Part shown: in pieces, positions 27,806 to 36,457 of the stretch
Layout of the letters: each line of letters begins with the position of its first letter
Numbering within the stretch: the stretch's first letter is position 1
Source of the DNA: Pseudodesulfovibrio sp.
GTDB lineage: Bacteria > Desulfobacterota > Desulfovibrionia > Desulfovibrionales > Desulfovibrionaceae
DNA: 56,200 nucleotides
Assembly: GCF_028692895.1 (NCBI RefSeq)
Contig: NZ_JAQUWN010000022.1
Coordinates: 1-56,200, forward strand
Direction of reading: 5' to 3'
Made by a program: the position numbers and the translations under genes
The notes under the pieces: model-generated
What the model saw: the letters and a program-made list of their open reading frames with translations, nothing else
What the model was told of the DNA's origin: nothing
Databases searched by the model: none

Positions 27806-29065
27806 TTACTCTCGCACCTGCCCCTCGCCGAGCAACACGAACTTCGCGCTGGTCAGCTCCTTTATCCCCATGGGGCCATACGCGTGCAGCTTCGACGTCG
27901 AGATGCCGATCTCGGCCCCCAACCCAAGCTGCGCGCCGTCATTGAACCGCGTGGTCGCATTCGCCACCACCAGGGAGGCGTCCACCTCGCGGACGAACCG
28001 CATGCAGTGCGCATAGTCCTCGCTCAGGATCGCCTCGGTATGGTTGGACCCGTGCTCGGCGATGAAATCCATGGCCTCGTCCAGCGAATCCACGATCCGG
28101 ACGGCCAGGACCATGTCCAGGAACTCGAAACCCCAATCGCCGGGCGCGGCGGGCTCGGCCGCGTCGCCCAGCAGGGGGAGCGAGCGCGGGCACGCCTTGA
28201 AGCGCACGTTCTTGGGGGCCAGGGCGGCGGCCACCTTGGGCAGCAGCACCTCGGCCACGCCCGCATGGACCAGCAGGCACTCCAGGGCGTTGCAGCCGCT
28301 GGGGTACTGGGTCTTGGCGTTGTCGATGATGGGCACGGCCTTGACGATGTCGCAGGAGGCATCGGCGAAGATGTGGCAGACGCCCTTGAAATGCTTGAGC
28401 ACCGGCATGGTCGCCTGTTCGGTGACGGCGCGGATCAGCCCCTCGCCGCCGCGCGGGATTACCACGTCGATGTAGTCGCTCAGCTTGAGAAGCTCGGCCA
28501 CGGCCTCGCGGTCCGTGGTGGGCGGCACCTGGACCGCGTCGGCGGGCAGGCCCGCCTTGTCCAGGGCGCGGTGCATGAGGTCCGCCAGGCAGCGGTTGGA
28601 ATGGAAGGCCTCGGACCCGCCGCGCAGGATGACGGCGTTGCCCGCCTTGAGGCAGAGGATGCCCGCGTCCACCGTGGCGTTGGGCCGGGATTCGTAGATC
28701 ATGGCCACCACGCCCAGCGGGATGCGCATCCGCCCGACCAGCATGCCGTTGGGCCGCTTGGTCATGGACTCGATCTCGCCCACGGGGTCGGCCATGGCCG
28801 CAACGTCGCGGCAGCCCTGGACCATGTTGCCCAGGACCTTGTCCGTGATGGTCAGCCGCTGCACCCGCGCCTTGTCCAGGCCGCGCTTTTCGGCCGCGTC
28901 CAGGTCCAGCCGGTTGGCCTCGGCGATGGCGTCGCGCTCCGCCTCCAGCAGGTCGGCCAGGGTCAGCAGCGCGTCGCGCTTGGCGCCGCCCGAGGCGGAG
29001 GCCAGCTTCCGGGCCGCCCGCTTCGCCCGCTTGCCCATGTCCACCATCTGTTCCCGCACGTCCAT
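27806..29065 (-). CDS. proA: ProA, gamma-glutamyl phosphate reductase
   Basis: A 419-residue NADPH-dependent aldehyde-dehydrogenase-like enzyme that makes glutamate semialdehyde for proline. It has IPLGVVAMIYESRPNATVD at about residue 117, the cofactor region LKAGNAVILRGGSEAFHSN, and the catalytic Cys in YPSGCNALECLLVH near residue 257. The end is LHAYGPMGIKELTSAKFVL. The ATG at 29065 follows a strong TAAGGAG. No proB is nearby. Confidence 0.97.
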   Translation of the reverse strand: MDVREQMVDMGKRAKRAARKLASASGGAKRDALLTLADLLEAERDAIAEANRLDLDAAEKRGLDKARVQRLTITDKVLGNMVQGCRDVAAMADPVGEIESMTKRPNGMLVGRMRIPLGVVAMIYESRPNATVDAGILCLKAGNAVILRGGSEAFHSNRCLADLMHRALDKAGLPADAVQVPPTTDREAVAELLKLSDYIDVVIPRGGEGLIRAVTEQATMPVLKHFKGVCHIFADASCDIVKAVPIIDNAKTQYPSGCNALECLLVHAGVAEVLLPKVAAALAPKNVRFKACPRSLPLLGDAAEPAAPGDWGFEFLDMVLAVRIVDSLDEAMDFIAEHGSNHTEAILSEDYAHCMRFVREVDASLVVANATTRFNDGAQLGLGAEIGISTSKLHAYGPMGIKELTSAKFVLLGEGQVRE

Positions 29066-29292
29066 GACGACTCCTTATGGTTCATCGGCGCGCAGCCGAA
29101 TTTTGTTCTTTTTTCAGCAGAGGGAAGAGCTAACCCGCGCCGGGGGGAAAAGTCAAACCGTCCGGGCGCGCATCTTCTTCACTTTTCGCGCCTTGCCCCC
29201 GTCCGTTTTACGCATTTTGTCATTTCTGCACAATGACCCTTTCCGCCAAGGGGCGGATTTGTCCAAAACGAGCCGCCCCGCCAAAATAGCCT

Positions 29293-29321
29293 TTGACCTT
29301 TTTTACAATTTTGCTTATCAA
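29293..29321 (+). promoter_or_regulatory. sigma-70 promoter for the TPR-ior unit
   Basis: TTGACC (29293-29298) and TATCAA (29316-29321) with a 17-base spacer sit in an AT-rich patch upstream of the TPR gene. The predicted start site is near 29328, about 70 bases before its ATG. A small upstream ORF (ATG 29388, ten codons) overlaps the gene start out of frame. Confidence 0.6.
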
Positions 29322-29397
29322 GCGCTTTGCGTTGCCGGGCCCCGCTTTCCGGGCGTTCCGGCGAGAGACACATCCTTAATGGAGGACATGACTAGCA

Positions 29398-30051
29398 ATG
29401 GCCCAGACCAATCCCACTGAGAACAACCCGATCGGGGAATTCGAATCCCGCGTCCCCGATTCCATGCACCCCGCCCTCGAAACGGCCTACAAATACCGCA
29501 AGTCCATCGCCCTGGGCGTGGGCGCCATCCTCGTCTGCACCCTGGCCTACGTCGGCTGGGGGGCTTACAGCAGCCGCGCCGAGGACAAGGCCCAGGCCGC
29601 GCTGGGGGACATTCTCCTCGAAAAGACCGGCCAGGACAGGATCACCGCGCTGGAGGGCCTGCTGGCCTCTGCCCCGGACTCGGTGAAGCCCGCCCTGCTG
29701 CTTGAGCTGGCCGAGGCCAGCATGACCGCTGAAGCCTTCGACAAGGCCGCCGGATACTGGGACAGCCTGGCCGGGGAGACCGACGACGACCTCAAGATCG
29801 TGGCCCGGATGGGCCGCGCCAAGTGCCTGGTGCTGGCCGGCAAGCCCGCCGACGCCGTAACCATCCTCACGGACCTCCAGGGCACCGTGGGCGAGGAGTA
29901 CACCGTCCCGGTGAACCGCCAACTGGCCGTGGCCGCCGAAGCCGCGGGCGACAAGGCCCAGGCCCTGGCCGCCTACAAGGTCCTGGCCGAAAAGCAGGTC
30001 GCCGACAAGCCCTTCGTCGATTTCAAGATCGCCCAACTGGAAGCCCAATAA
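29398..30051 (+). CDS. YfgM-like membrane-anchored TPR protein
   Basis: A 217-residue protein with one helix at about 37-57 (SIALGVGAILVCTLAYVGWG) after a short cytoplasmic start. A periplasmic TPR-like domain follows: ALLLELAEASMTAEAFDKAA, ARMGRAKCLVLAGKPADAV and QLAVAAEAAGDKAQALAAY. This is the layout of YfgM, the SecYEG-associated chaperone anchor. GGAGG lies 12 bases before the ATG. It is followed by iorA after 21 bases, possibly in one transcript. Confidence 0.85.
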   Translation: MAQTNPTENNPIGEFESRVPDSMHPALETAYKYRKSIALGVGAILVCTLAYVGWGAYSSRAEDKAQAALGDILLEKTGQDRITALEGLLASAPDSVKPALLLELAEASMTAEAFDKAAGYWDSLAGETDDDLKIVARMGRAKCLVLAGKPADAVTILTDLQGTVGEEYTVPVNRQLAVAAEAAGDKAQALAAYKVLAEKQVADKPFVDFKIAQLEAQ

Positions 30052-30072
30052 GGCTGTTTTAGGAGTATCATC

Positions 30073-31908
30073 ATGGCCAATCCCCTGCTGGCGGATACCC
30101 CCGGCGCCACCCACCTCCTGCTCGGCAACGAAGCCATCGTGCGCGGTTGCGTGGAGGCTGGCGTCCAGGTGGTCACCTGCTATCCCGGCACCCCGTCCTC
30201 CGAGGTCCCCGACACCTTCTACAAGCTCTCGCCCGAAGGGAAATACTACTTCGAGTATTCCGTCAACGAAAAGGTCGCCCTGGAAGTGGCCGCCGGCGCC
30301 ACCATGGGCGGCGCCAAGGCCCTGGTGACCATGAAGCACGTCGGCGTCAACGTGGCGGCCGACCCGCTCATGACCCTGTGCTACACCGGCGCGCCCGGCG
30401 GCCTGGTCCTGCTTTCGGCCGACGACCCCGGCTGCCACTCCAGCCAGAACGAACAGGACAACCGCATCTACGCCCGCCTGGGCGGCATGCCCGTGCTGGA
30501 GCCCGCCACGGCCCAGGAGGCCAAGGACATGGCCCGCGACGGCCTGCTGCTCTCGAAGAAGCACGGCGCGCCGCTTTTGCTGCGCACCACCACGCGGGTC
30601 AACCACCTGCGCGGCCCGGTGGAGTTCGGCCCCGCGCCCGATCCGGGCAAGCCCGACGGTTTCACCCGCAGTCCGTCGAAGTTCGTGCCCATCCCCGCCT
30701 TCTCCCGGCCCATGCACCTGGCCCTGATCGACCGGCTGGCCGCCCTGAGAGAGGAGGCCGAGCACTCGCCCTACAACACCGTCACCGGCGAGGGCAAGCT
30801 CGGCATCGTCTGCTCCGGCATCAGCCGCGCCTACGTGGCCGACGCCCTGGCCGCCTCCGGCCTGGCCGACAAGTGCTCCGTGCTGGAGCTCGGCTTCACC
30901 CATCCCCTGCCCGAGACCCTCTGCCTCGACTTCCTGAATGGCGTGGACAAGGTCCTGGTGGTGGAGGAGCTGGAGCCGATCCTGGAGAACGACCTGCGCG
31001 TCCTGGCCCAGAAGAACGGGCTCGGCGTGAAGATTTCCGGCAAGGACGCCCTGCCCCGCCACGGCGAGTTCAACATCACCATGGTGGACAACGCCATCCG
31101 CGCCGAGCTGGGCGAGGGCCCGGTCCCGGCCTGCGACTGCGAACTGCCCGAGCTGCCGGGCCGTCCGCCGAACCTCTGCGCGGGCTGCCCGCACCGCGGC
31201 ACCTACTTCGCCGCGCGCAACGTCTTCGGCGACGACGCCATCTACTCGTCCGACATCGGATGCTACACCCTGGGCATCCTGCCGCCGCTCAAGGCCGCCG
31301 ACTTCCTGGTGTGCATGGGCTCGTCCGTCTCGGCGGGCAGCGGCATGGCCATGGCCACGGGCAAGCCCGTGGTCGCCTTCATCGGCGACTCCACCTTCTT
31401 CCACTCCGGCCTGACCGGCGTGGCCAACGCGGTCTTCAACAAGCACAACCTGCTGCTCGTGGTCCTGGACAACCGGACCACGGCCATGACCGGCCACCAG
31501 CCGAACCCAGGCGTGGACAAGACGGTCATCGGCGAGAACGACAACCCCCTCTCCATCGAGGCCGCCATCCGCGGCCTGGGCGTCACGGAGATCCGCACGG
31601 TCAACCCCTTCAACCAGAAGAAGACCGTCGAGGCCTTCGAGGAGTTGAAGGCGCTCTCCGGCGTGCGCGTGCTCATCGCCAAGGAGCCGTGCCCGCTCTA
31701 CGCACGCCGGGTCTACAAGAAGGTCGCCCCGCAGGTGGCCTACGTGGCCGAGTCCTGCGTCGGACGGCACGACTGTCTGGAGAAACTTGCCTGCCCCGCC
31801 ATGTACAGGGACGGCGACAAGGCCGCGATCAACCCGATCCTGTGCAACGGCTGCATGCTCTGTCTGCAGGTCTGCGGCCACATCAAAGCCAAGAAAAGGG
31901 GCAGCTAG
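30073..31908 (+). CDS. iorA: IorA, indolepyruvate:ferredoxin oxidoreductase alpha
   Basis: A 611-residue thiamine-diphosphate enzyme that oxidatively decarboxylates aryl pyruvates from aromatic amino acids to acyl-CoA, passing electrons to ferredoxin. The N-terminal domain has GNEAIVRGCVEAGVQVVTCY and YPGTPSSEVPDTF. The ThDP domain has LCAGCPHRGTYFAARNVF and GDSTFFHSGLTGVANAVF. The C-terminal ferredoxin-like part has ILCNGCMLCLQVCGH, a CxxCxxxxxC-type iron-sulfur site, with more Cys before it (ESCVGRHDCLEKLACP). The ATG has AGGAG upstream. iorB starts right after its stop. Confidence 0.96.
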   Translation: MANPLLADTPGATHLLLGNEAIVRGCVEAGVQVVTCYPGTPSSEVPDTFYKLSPEGKYYFEYSVNEKVALEVAAGATMGGAKALVTMKHVGVNVAADPLMTLCYTGAPGGLVLLSADDPGCHSSQNEQDNRIYARLGGMPVLEPATAQEAKDMARDGLLLSKKHGAPLLLRTTTRVNHLRGPVEFGPAPDPGKPDGFTRSPSKFVPIPAFSRPMHLALIDRLAALREEAEHSPYNTVTGEGKLGIVCSGISRAYVADALAASGLADKCSVLELGFTHPLPETLCLDFLNGVDKVLVVEELEPILENDLRVLAQKNGLGVKISGKDALPRHGEFNITMVDNAIRAELGEGPVPACDCELPELPGRPPNLCAGCPHRGTYFAARNVFGDDAIYSSDIGCYTLGILPPLKAADFLVCMGSSVSAGSGMAMATGKPVVAFIGDSTFFHSGLTGVANAVFNKHNLLLVVLDNRTTAMTGHQPNPGVDKTVIGENDNPLSIEAAIRGLGVTEIRTVNPFNQKKTVEAFEELKALSGVRVLIAKEPCPLYARRVYKKVAPQVAYVAESCVGRHDCLEKLACPAMYRDGDKAAINPILCNGCMLCLQVCGHIKAKKRGS

Positions 31909-32505
31909 ATGCGTGACGTCACTCCCATCAAGATATTCATGACCGGCGTGGGCGGCCAGGGCACCCTGACCGCCACCACCCTGCTCGCCAAGACCGTGCT
32001 GGCCCAGGGGTTGCCCGTGACATCGGGCGAGATTCACGGCATGGCCCAGCGCGGCGGCGTGGTCGAGTCCACCGTGCTCATCGGGTGCAAGTCGCCCAAG
32101 ATCGGGCACGGCGAGGCGGACATCCTCCTCGGGTTCGAGCCCATGGAAACCCTGCGCGCCCTGCCCTACCTCAAGAAGGGCGGCCTGGTCCTCTCGGCCA
32201 CCGAGTTCATGCCGCCGCTGGCCGTGGCCATGGGCAAGCAGGCCTGCCCGAGCATCGACGAGGTCAAGGCCCGCGTGGCCGAGTGCACCTCCGAGGCTTA
32301 CTTCATGGACAGCCAGACCATCGGCATGGAGGCGGGCGCGGTCCAGGCGGGCAACGTGGCCCTGCTGGCCGCCCTGTGCGCCTCCGGCAAGCTGCCCTTC
32401 GGCCCCGAGGCCCTGGAGGCCGCCATCAAGGCGAACCTCCCGGCCAAGCTCCAGCCCGTGAACCTCAAAGCCCTGGAACTGGGCGTCAAGGCGCTCTCCT
32501 CCTAG
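31909..32505 (+). CDS. iorB: IorB, indolepyruvate:ferredoxin oxidoreductase beta
   Basis: A 198-residue gamma/beta-type subunit. Its start has FMTGVGGQGTLTATTLLAKT, then EIHGMAQRGGVVESTVLIG, both characteristic of 2-oxoacid:acceptor oxidoreductase gamma domains. It completes the IorAB enzyme. The ATG follows the iorA stop with no gap. The regulator gene starts 10 bases after its stop. Confidence 0.95.
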   Translation: MRDVTPIKIFMTGVGGQGTLTATTLLAKTVLAQGLPVTSGEIHGMAQRGGVVESTVLIGCKSPKIGHGEADILLGFEPMETLRALPYLKKGGLVLSATEFMPPLAVAMGKQACPSIDEVKARVAECTSEAYFMDSQTIGMEAGAVQAGNVALLAALCASGKLPFGPEALEAAIKANLPAKLQPVNLKALELGVKALSS

Positions 32506-32515
32506 GAACCACAGT

Positions 32516-34093
32516 ATGGCATCGAACACCCAGGACCCGTCCGATCTCAGCTACCTCGTCACGCTGAAGACCATCCAGGAGACCCTCAAGCGGGACACCC
32601 CGCTGGAGGAGTCCCTCAACGCCCTGCTCAGGATCCTGGCCCAGGATATGGAGTATGTCAGGGCGTTCATGGTCATCATGGACCCCAAGACCGAGAACCT
32701 GAAGCTCTCGCTGACCTACTCCCCGGCCCAGGCCGAGGACGTCACCTACTCGCCCGGCCGGGGCATCATCGGCCGCGTGTTCGACACCGGGCGGTCCATC
32801 ACCGTGACTCGGATGTCCGACGACCCCGAGTTCCTGAACAAGGCGTTCGGGCGCAGCGAGGAGGAGCTCCGCAAGCTCGGCTTCATCTGCGTGCCGGTCA
32901 TCAACCGGCGGGCGGAGGCGGAAGAGGTCATCGGCGCGCTGTCCGTGGACGTCCCGCTCATCCCGGCGGACGACATGGCCGCCCACCGCCAGTTCCTGGA
33001 GGTGGTGGCCGGGATCATCGCGGGCCACGTGGCCCAGTTGCAGGAGGAGATGGCCACCCAGAACCACCTGCTGAGCCAGGGCCTCCTGGGCGCGAGCGAC
33101 GCCGCCCCGCCCAAGGACTTCGTTGCCGCCTCCAAGGCCATGCGCCTGGTGCTCCGCCAGTCGCGCCAGGTGGCCCCGAGCCGGGCCACGGCCCTGCTGC
33201 GCGGCGAGTCCGGCACCGGCAAGGAACTGCTGGCCGAGGCCATCCACCAGTCCAGCCCCCGGGCCGACAAGCCGCTCATCAAGCTCAACTGCGCGGCCCT
33301 GCCGAGCGAACTCATCGAGTCCGAGCTCTTCGGCCACCAAAAGGGCGCCTTCACCGGCGCGTTCCAGACCAAACGCGGCCTCTTCGAGGTGGCGGACCAG
33401 GGCACCCTGTTCCTGGATGAGATCGGCGAGCTCTCCATGGACGCCCAGGCCAAGGTGCTCCGGGCCATCCAGGAGAAGGAGATCCAGCGCGTGGGCAGCG
33501 AACAGTCCATCACCGTGGACGTGCGCCTGATCTGCGCCACCCACCAGCCCCTGGAGGAGCTGCTGGAGAAGGGGAGGTTTCGCGAGGACCTCTACTACCG
33601 CATCAACGTCTTCCCCATCTTCATCCCGCCCCTCAAGGAGCGGCGCGAGGACATCCTGCCGCTCGCCGAGCACTTCCTCTCGGAGTTCTCGGACGAGTAC
33701 GGCAAGGAGGTGAAGCGCATCTCCACGCCCGCCATCGAGCTGCTGGTCATGTACCACTGGCCAGGAAACGTGCGCGAGCTGAAGAACTGCATGGAGCGCG
33801 CGGTTCTGCTGTGCGAGGAGGCGGTCATCCGCACCTACCACCTGCCGCCGACCCTCCAGTCGGCCGAGAGCTCGGCCACGGGCACCAACCTCTCCTTCGG
33901 CGAGGCCGTGGCCAAGTTCGAGCAGGAGCTGCTGGTGGACTCGCTCAAGAAAACCGCCGGCAACATGCTCCAGTCCGCCCGCGACCTGCGCGTCTCCTAC
34001 CGGATCGTCAACTACAAGGTGAAGAAGTACAACATCGACGTGAAGAAGTTCTCGCAGACGCGCAAGAAGCCGAAGAAGAAACTCGAAGGCTAA
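32516..34093 (+). CDS. sigma-54-dependent activator with GAF domain (NifA-like)
   Basis: A 525-residue enhancer-binding protein. The N-terminal GAF domain spans about 25-180 (VMDPKTENL to ALSVDVP region). The AAA+ domain has Walker A GESGTGKELLAEAIH at about residue 229 and the sigma-54 contact loop GAFTGA at about 280. It also has Walker B GTLFLDEIGELSM and the arginine finger region FREDLYYRINVFPI. The C-terminal Fis-type helix-turn-helix is at about 470-505. It is likely to activate RpoN promoters in response to a small ligand of the GAF domain. It follows iorB by 10 bases, so it may be made with the ior enzyme. Its targets are not shown. Confidence 0.95.
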   Translation: MASNTQDPSDLSYLVTLKTIQETLKRDTPLEESLNALLRILAQDMEYVRAFMVIMDPKTENLKLSLTYSPAQAEDVTYSPGRGIIGRVFDTGRSITVTRMSDDPEFLNKAFGRSEEELRKLGFICVPVINRRAEAEEVIGALSVDVPLIPADDMAAHRQFLEVVAGIIAGHVAQLQEEMATQNHLLSQGLLGASDAAPPKDFVAASKAMRLVLRQSRQVAPSRATALLRGESGTGKELLAEAIHQSSPRADKPLIKLNCAALPSELIESELFGHQKGAFTGAFQTKRGLFEVADQGTLFLDEIGELSMDAQAKVLRAIQEKEIQRVGSEQSITVDVRLICATHQPLEELLEKGRFREDLYYRINVFPIFIPPLKERREDILPLAEHFLSEFSDEYGKEVKRISTPAIELLVMYHWPGNVRELKNCMERAVLLCEEAVIRTYHLPPTLQSAESSATGTNLSFGEAVAKFEQELLVDSLKKTAGNMLQSARDLRVSYRIVNYKVKKYNIDVKKFSQTRKKPKKKLEG

Positions 34094-34107
34094 CCGAAAA
34101 AACAGCA

Positions 34108-34139
34108 AAAGGCGGGGTCCGCAAACCCCGCCTTTTTTG
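34108..34139 (+). terminator. Rho-independent terminator after the regulator
   Basis: GGCGGGGT and ACCCCGCC pair around CCGCAA, followed by TTTTTT. It is a textbook terminator 14 bases past the stop, ending the TPR-ior-regulator unit. Confidence 0.92.
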
Positions 34140-34152
34140 TTAGGGTGGCCCC

Positions 34153-35766
34153 ATGAACGACGTCGCCCGCATCGCCGCCCGCATCCTCTCCCTGGTCCGG
34201 GACTCCGGCTACCTCGCCCCGGACCACGCCGTTTCCGTGGCCGGGAACATCCTCGACGCCCGCCCCCTGCCCGACGCCTTCACAGCCCTGGCCGCGGCCC
34301 TGATCCGCCACGCCGCCATATTCGACCCCTTCAACCGCGACAAGCTGCGCCTGGCCCGCGACGTGGACGCCCGCGTCCCGCACCCGCCCTTTTCCCGCTG
34401 GCTGGCGGCCGCCCGCGGCCTGACCGGCCGCGAGCCCGTGGCCGAGAACCTGCCCCTGCCCGACATTGAGGCCGACGGACCCGAATCCTTCCTGGCCTAC
34501 ATGGAGGGCCAGCCAGCCAACCAGCACCGCTTTCCCGCCCTCCTGCACCTGTGGCAGTCCGGGGCCGGTGAGGCGCTGATCCGGGCCGTCCGCATCCTGG
34601 CCGGTTCGCCGTCCGGGCTGCTGGCCGGGCCGGTCCTGGCCTGGGGGGCCCACGCGGCGGGCGATCCCCTGCTGGCCGAGATGCTCCTGGACGAGGGCGT
34701 GGAGAGTTTCCCGGCCCACAACCTTCGCGCCCGCATGGCCCTGGACCGGGGCGACATCGACGGCGCGCGGCGTCACCTCCTCGCCTCCCTCGCGGCCGAG
34801 CCCTTCCAGCCCGCCGTCATCGAGCAACTGGCCGGACCGGCTGGGCCGGTCCCCCCGCCGGGCCCGGACACGGCGGTCTGTCTCTACACCTGGAACAAGC
34901 CGGACCTGCTGGCCGTGACCCTCAAGAGCCTGGCCGCCACCGACCTGGGCGAGGCGCGCCTGGTCATTCTCAACAACGGCACCACGGACTGCGCGCCCAA
35001 GGAGCTGGAGGCGCGGGTGCGCGCGGCCGCGCCGTCCCTCGCCCCGCGCTGGGTCCACCTGCCGGTCAACGTGGGCGCTCCGGCCGCGCGCAACTGGCTG
35101 CTTTCGCTGGAGGAGGTCCGCGCCGCCCGCTACGTGGCCTTCCTGGACGACGACGTGCTCCTGCCCCGCCACTGGCTCGGCCGCTACCGCGCCACCCTCG
35201 ACCGGCTCGGGGCGTCGGCCGTGGGCCCCAAGTGCGTCAACCAGCGGGTGCGCACCCTGCAATACGCCTTTCGCCGCTTCAGCGAGGTGGGTCCGGCCAA
35301 AATCCGGTTCACGCCAAACGCCCCCAACCTCATGGACCTGGGCCAGTTCGACGGCGCGCGAACCTGCCTGACGGTCATGGGCTGCTGCCACCTGCTGGAC
35401 CGCGAGCGGCTGAACCGGCTCGGCGTGCCCGGCTTCGACATCCGCTTCTCGCCTTCCCAGGTGGACGATATCGAACACGACCTGCAAATCTGCAAGGCGG
35501 GCGGCCGGGTGGCCTACGACGGCGCGGTGGAGGTGATCCACCTGCAGGAGACCGGCCGGGCCAAGACCCGCGCGGCCCTGGGCCAGGCCTACGCCAACCA
35601 CGCCAAGATGGAGCAAAAGTTCTCGGCCCCCGAACTGGAGGCCATGGACCACGCCGAGCGCATGGCCGACCAGACCGCCTTCGCCCGCGCCCTCGACGCC
35701 GTGCTCCCCCTCCTGGACGGCCCGGCCGCGACATTCTGGCGAACCATGGCCCGAACGCTGGCCTGA
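34153..35766 (+). CDS. family-2 glycosyltransferase, paralogue 1
   Basis: A 537-residue protein. The first 230 residues are helical, TPR/Ala-rich, with no motif I can name. A GT-A domain follows (about 235-500). It has CLYTWNKPDLLAVTLKSL at the start, VNVGAPAARNWLLSLEEV in the middle, the metal-binding FLDDDVLLPRHWLGRY, and the late SPSQVDDIEHDLQICKAGG, which holds the catalytic-type ED/DD. It probably transfers sugars to a surface or flagellar acceptor in the cytoplasm. Two paralogues (37158-38726 and 38808-40496) share the VxVGAPAARNWLL core. GGGTGG upstream of the ATG serves as a ribosome site. Confidence 0.9.
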   Translation: MNDVARIAARILSLVRDSGYLAPDHAVSVAGNILDARPLPDAFTALAAALIRHAAIFDPFNRDKLRLARDVDARVPHPPFSRWLAAARGLTGREPVAENLPLPDIEADGPESFLAYMEGQPANQHRFPALLHLWQSGAGEALIRAVRILAGSPSGLLAGPVLAWGAHAAGDPLLAEMLLDEGVESFPAHNLRARMALDRGDIDGARRHLLASLAAEPFQPAVIEQLAGPAGPVPPPGPDTAVCLYTWNKPDLLAVTLKSLAATDLGEARLVILNNGTTDCAPKELEARVRAAAPSLAPRWVHLPVNVGAPAARNWLLSLEEVRAARYVAFLDDDVLLPRHWLGRYRATLDRLGASAVGPKCVNQRVRTLQYAFRRFSEVGPAKIRFTPNAPNLMDLGQFDGARTCLTVMGCCHLLDRERLNRLGVPGFDIRFSPSQVDDIEHDLQICKAGGRVAYDGAVEVIHLQETGRAKTRAALGQAYANHAKMEQKFSAPELEAMDHAERMADQTAFARALDAVLPLLDGPAATFWRTMARTLA

Positions 35767-35905
35767 CGCCCTTCCCCGACCGCCCCCCCTGCCTCGAACC
35801 ATCTTCACGGCCAACTTCACCCGCCCTCCATATAACCCCCGCATTCCGCCTCCACGCCCGGCGAATCGCTCCCCTGCGCACGCCTTCTCCGGCCATCTGT
35901 CCATT

Positions 35906-35926
35906 ACATTTGTATGTACAAGCAAC
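35906..35926. repeat. palindromic repeat, copy 1 of 3
   Basis: acatttgtatgtacaagcaac, with the inverted repeat TTGTA-TG-TACAA at 35910-35921. The core resembles operators of GntR-family regulators (GT...AC half sites). The same element recurs at 36115 and 36315 in the non-coding stretch between the convergent genes at 35766 and 36458. Confidence 0.7.
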
Positions 35927-36114
35927 TTCTCCATTGTTCCAAAAGTAATGGCAAGACCGCGCCTGCGTATCCCATTGCAAGAGGCGAGTGAGGCCCGCCA
36001 AGAATGGGCATGACCGACCGGAACGCCGCAATACGCGGAACCGCATGACCACTGGCCCGGCAGGGCCACCACCGGCTCCTCCAGGGGCCAAACCAGCTAT
36101 CCTCCTTCGCCAAT

Positions 36115-36135
36115 ACATTTGTATGTACAAACAAC
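36115..36135. repeat. palindromic repeat, copy 2 of 3
   Basis: acatttgtatgtacaaacaac, identical to copy 1 except for one base (a for g after the core). The core is at 36119-36130, 209 bases from copy 1. The DNA between the copies shows no coding sense and no obvious similarity between units. Confidence 0.7.
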
Positions 36136-36314
36136 CATCCCCCCCCTCGTCGGCGGAATCATCATTTCTTCCCACCATAGCCGATGCGAAACCGAGACGT
36201 GCAGGGGATGCGGCCGCCTGTCGCAGCAGGAAAAGCCAGCCACGCGGCGGACCGTGATGCATGGCGTACACACCCTATCCGGCTGCCGCAAAACCCTTCA
36301 TCATTCCCCTGCCA

Positions 36315-36335
36315 ACACTTGTATGTACAAGCAAC
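36315..36335. repeat. palindromic repeat, copy 3 of 3
   Basis: acacttgtatgtacaagcaac, core at 36319-36330, 200 bases from copy 2. Here the flanks make it a 14-base imperfect palindrome, CTTGTATGTACAAG. It lies 73 bases past the terminator of the SLOG-like gene, reading on that gene's strand. Confidence 0.7.
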
Positions 36336-36402
36336 ATTCTGGTAGTGCCCGTCCGACGGCGGAATGCCTTCTTCCTTTCTCTGCCCCAAGGCTCCAGGCA
36401 CC

Positions 36403-36432
36403 AAAAAAGGCGGCCGGGAAATCCCGGCCGCC
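36403..36432 (-). terminator. terminator after the SLOG-like gene
   Basis: GGCGGCCGGG and CCCGGCCGCC form a perfect 10-bp stem with loop AAAT. AAAAAA on the plus strand (36403-36408) gives the T-run on the minus strand. It lies 25 bases past the stop. Confidence 0.92.
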
Positions 36433-36457
36433 CTGTACGTTCCTTGAACCGCGCCGA

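Larger units (their letters stand above)
35767..36402. other. 636-base non-coding stretch between convergent genes
   Basis: This stretch carries only the three palindromic repeats. Frames crossing it are chance extensions of neighbours, and none has a ribosome site plus protein character. On the minus strand each repeat is followed within 10-25 bases by a purine-rich patch (GGAGAAGG, GAAGGAGG, GATGAAGGG), which could be coincidence. Small RNAs cannot be excluded from sequence alone. Confidence 0.5.

Noticed and set aside
29392..32529. 1045-residue minus-strand open frame opposite the TPR gene, iorA and iorB
   Set aside because: It is the high-GC mirror of three well-supported plus-strand genes. 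Its residues are Gly/His/Gln/Ala rich with no motif, and it has no ribosome site.
35906..36335. CRISPR-like array
   Set aside because: Only three copies exist, the spacing is about 200 bases rather than 30-40, and no cas genes are nearby.
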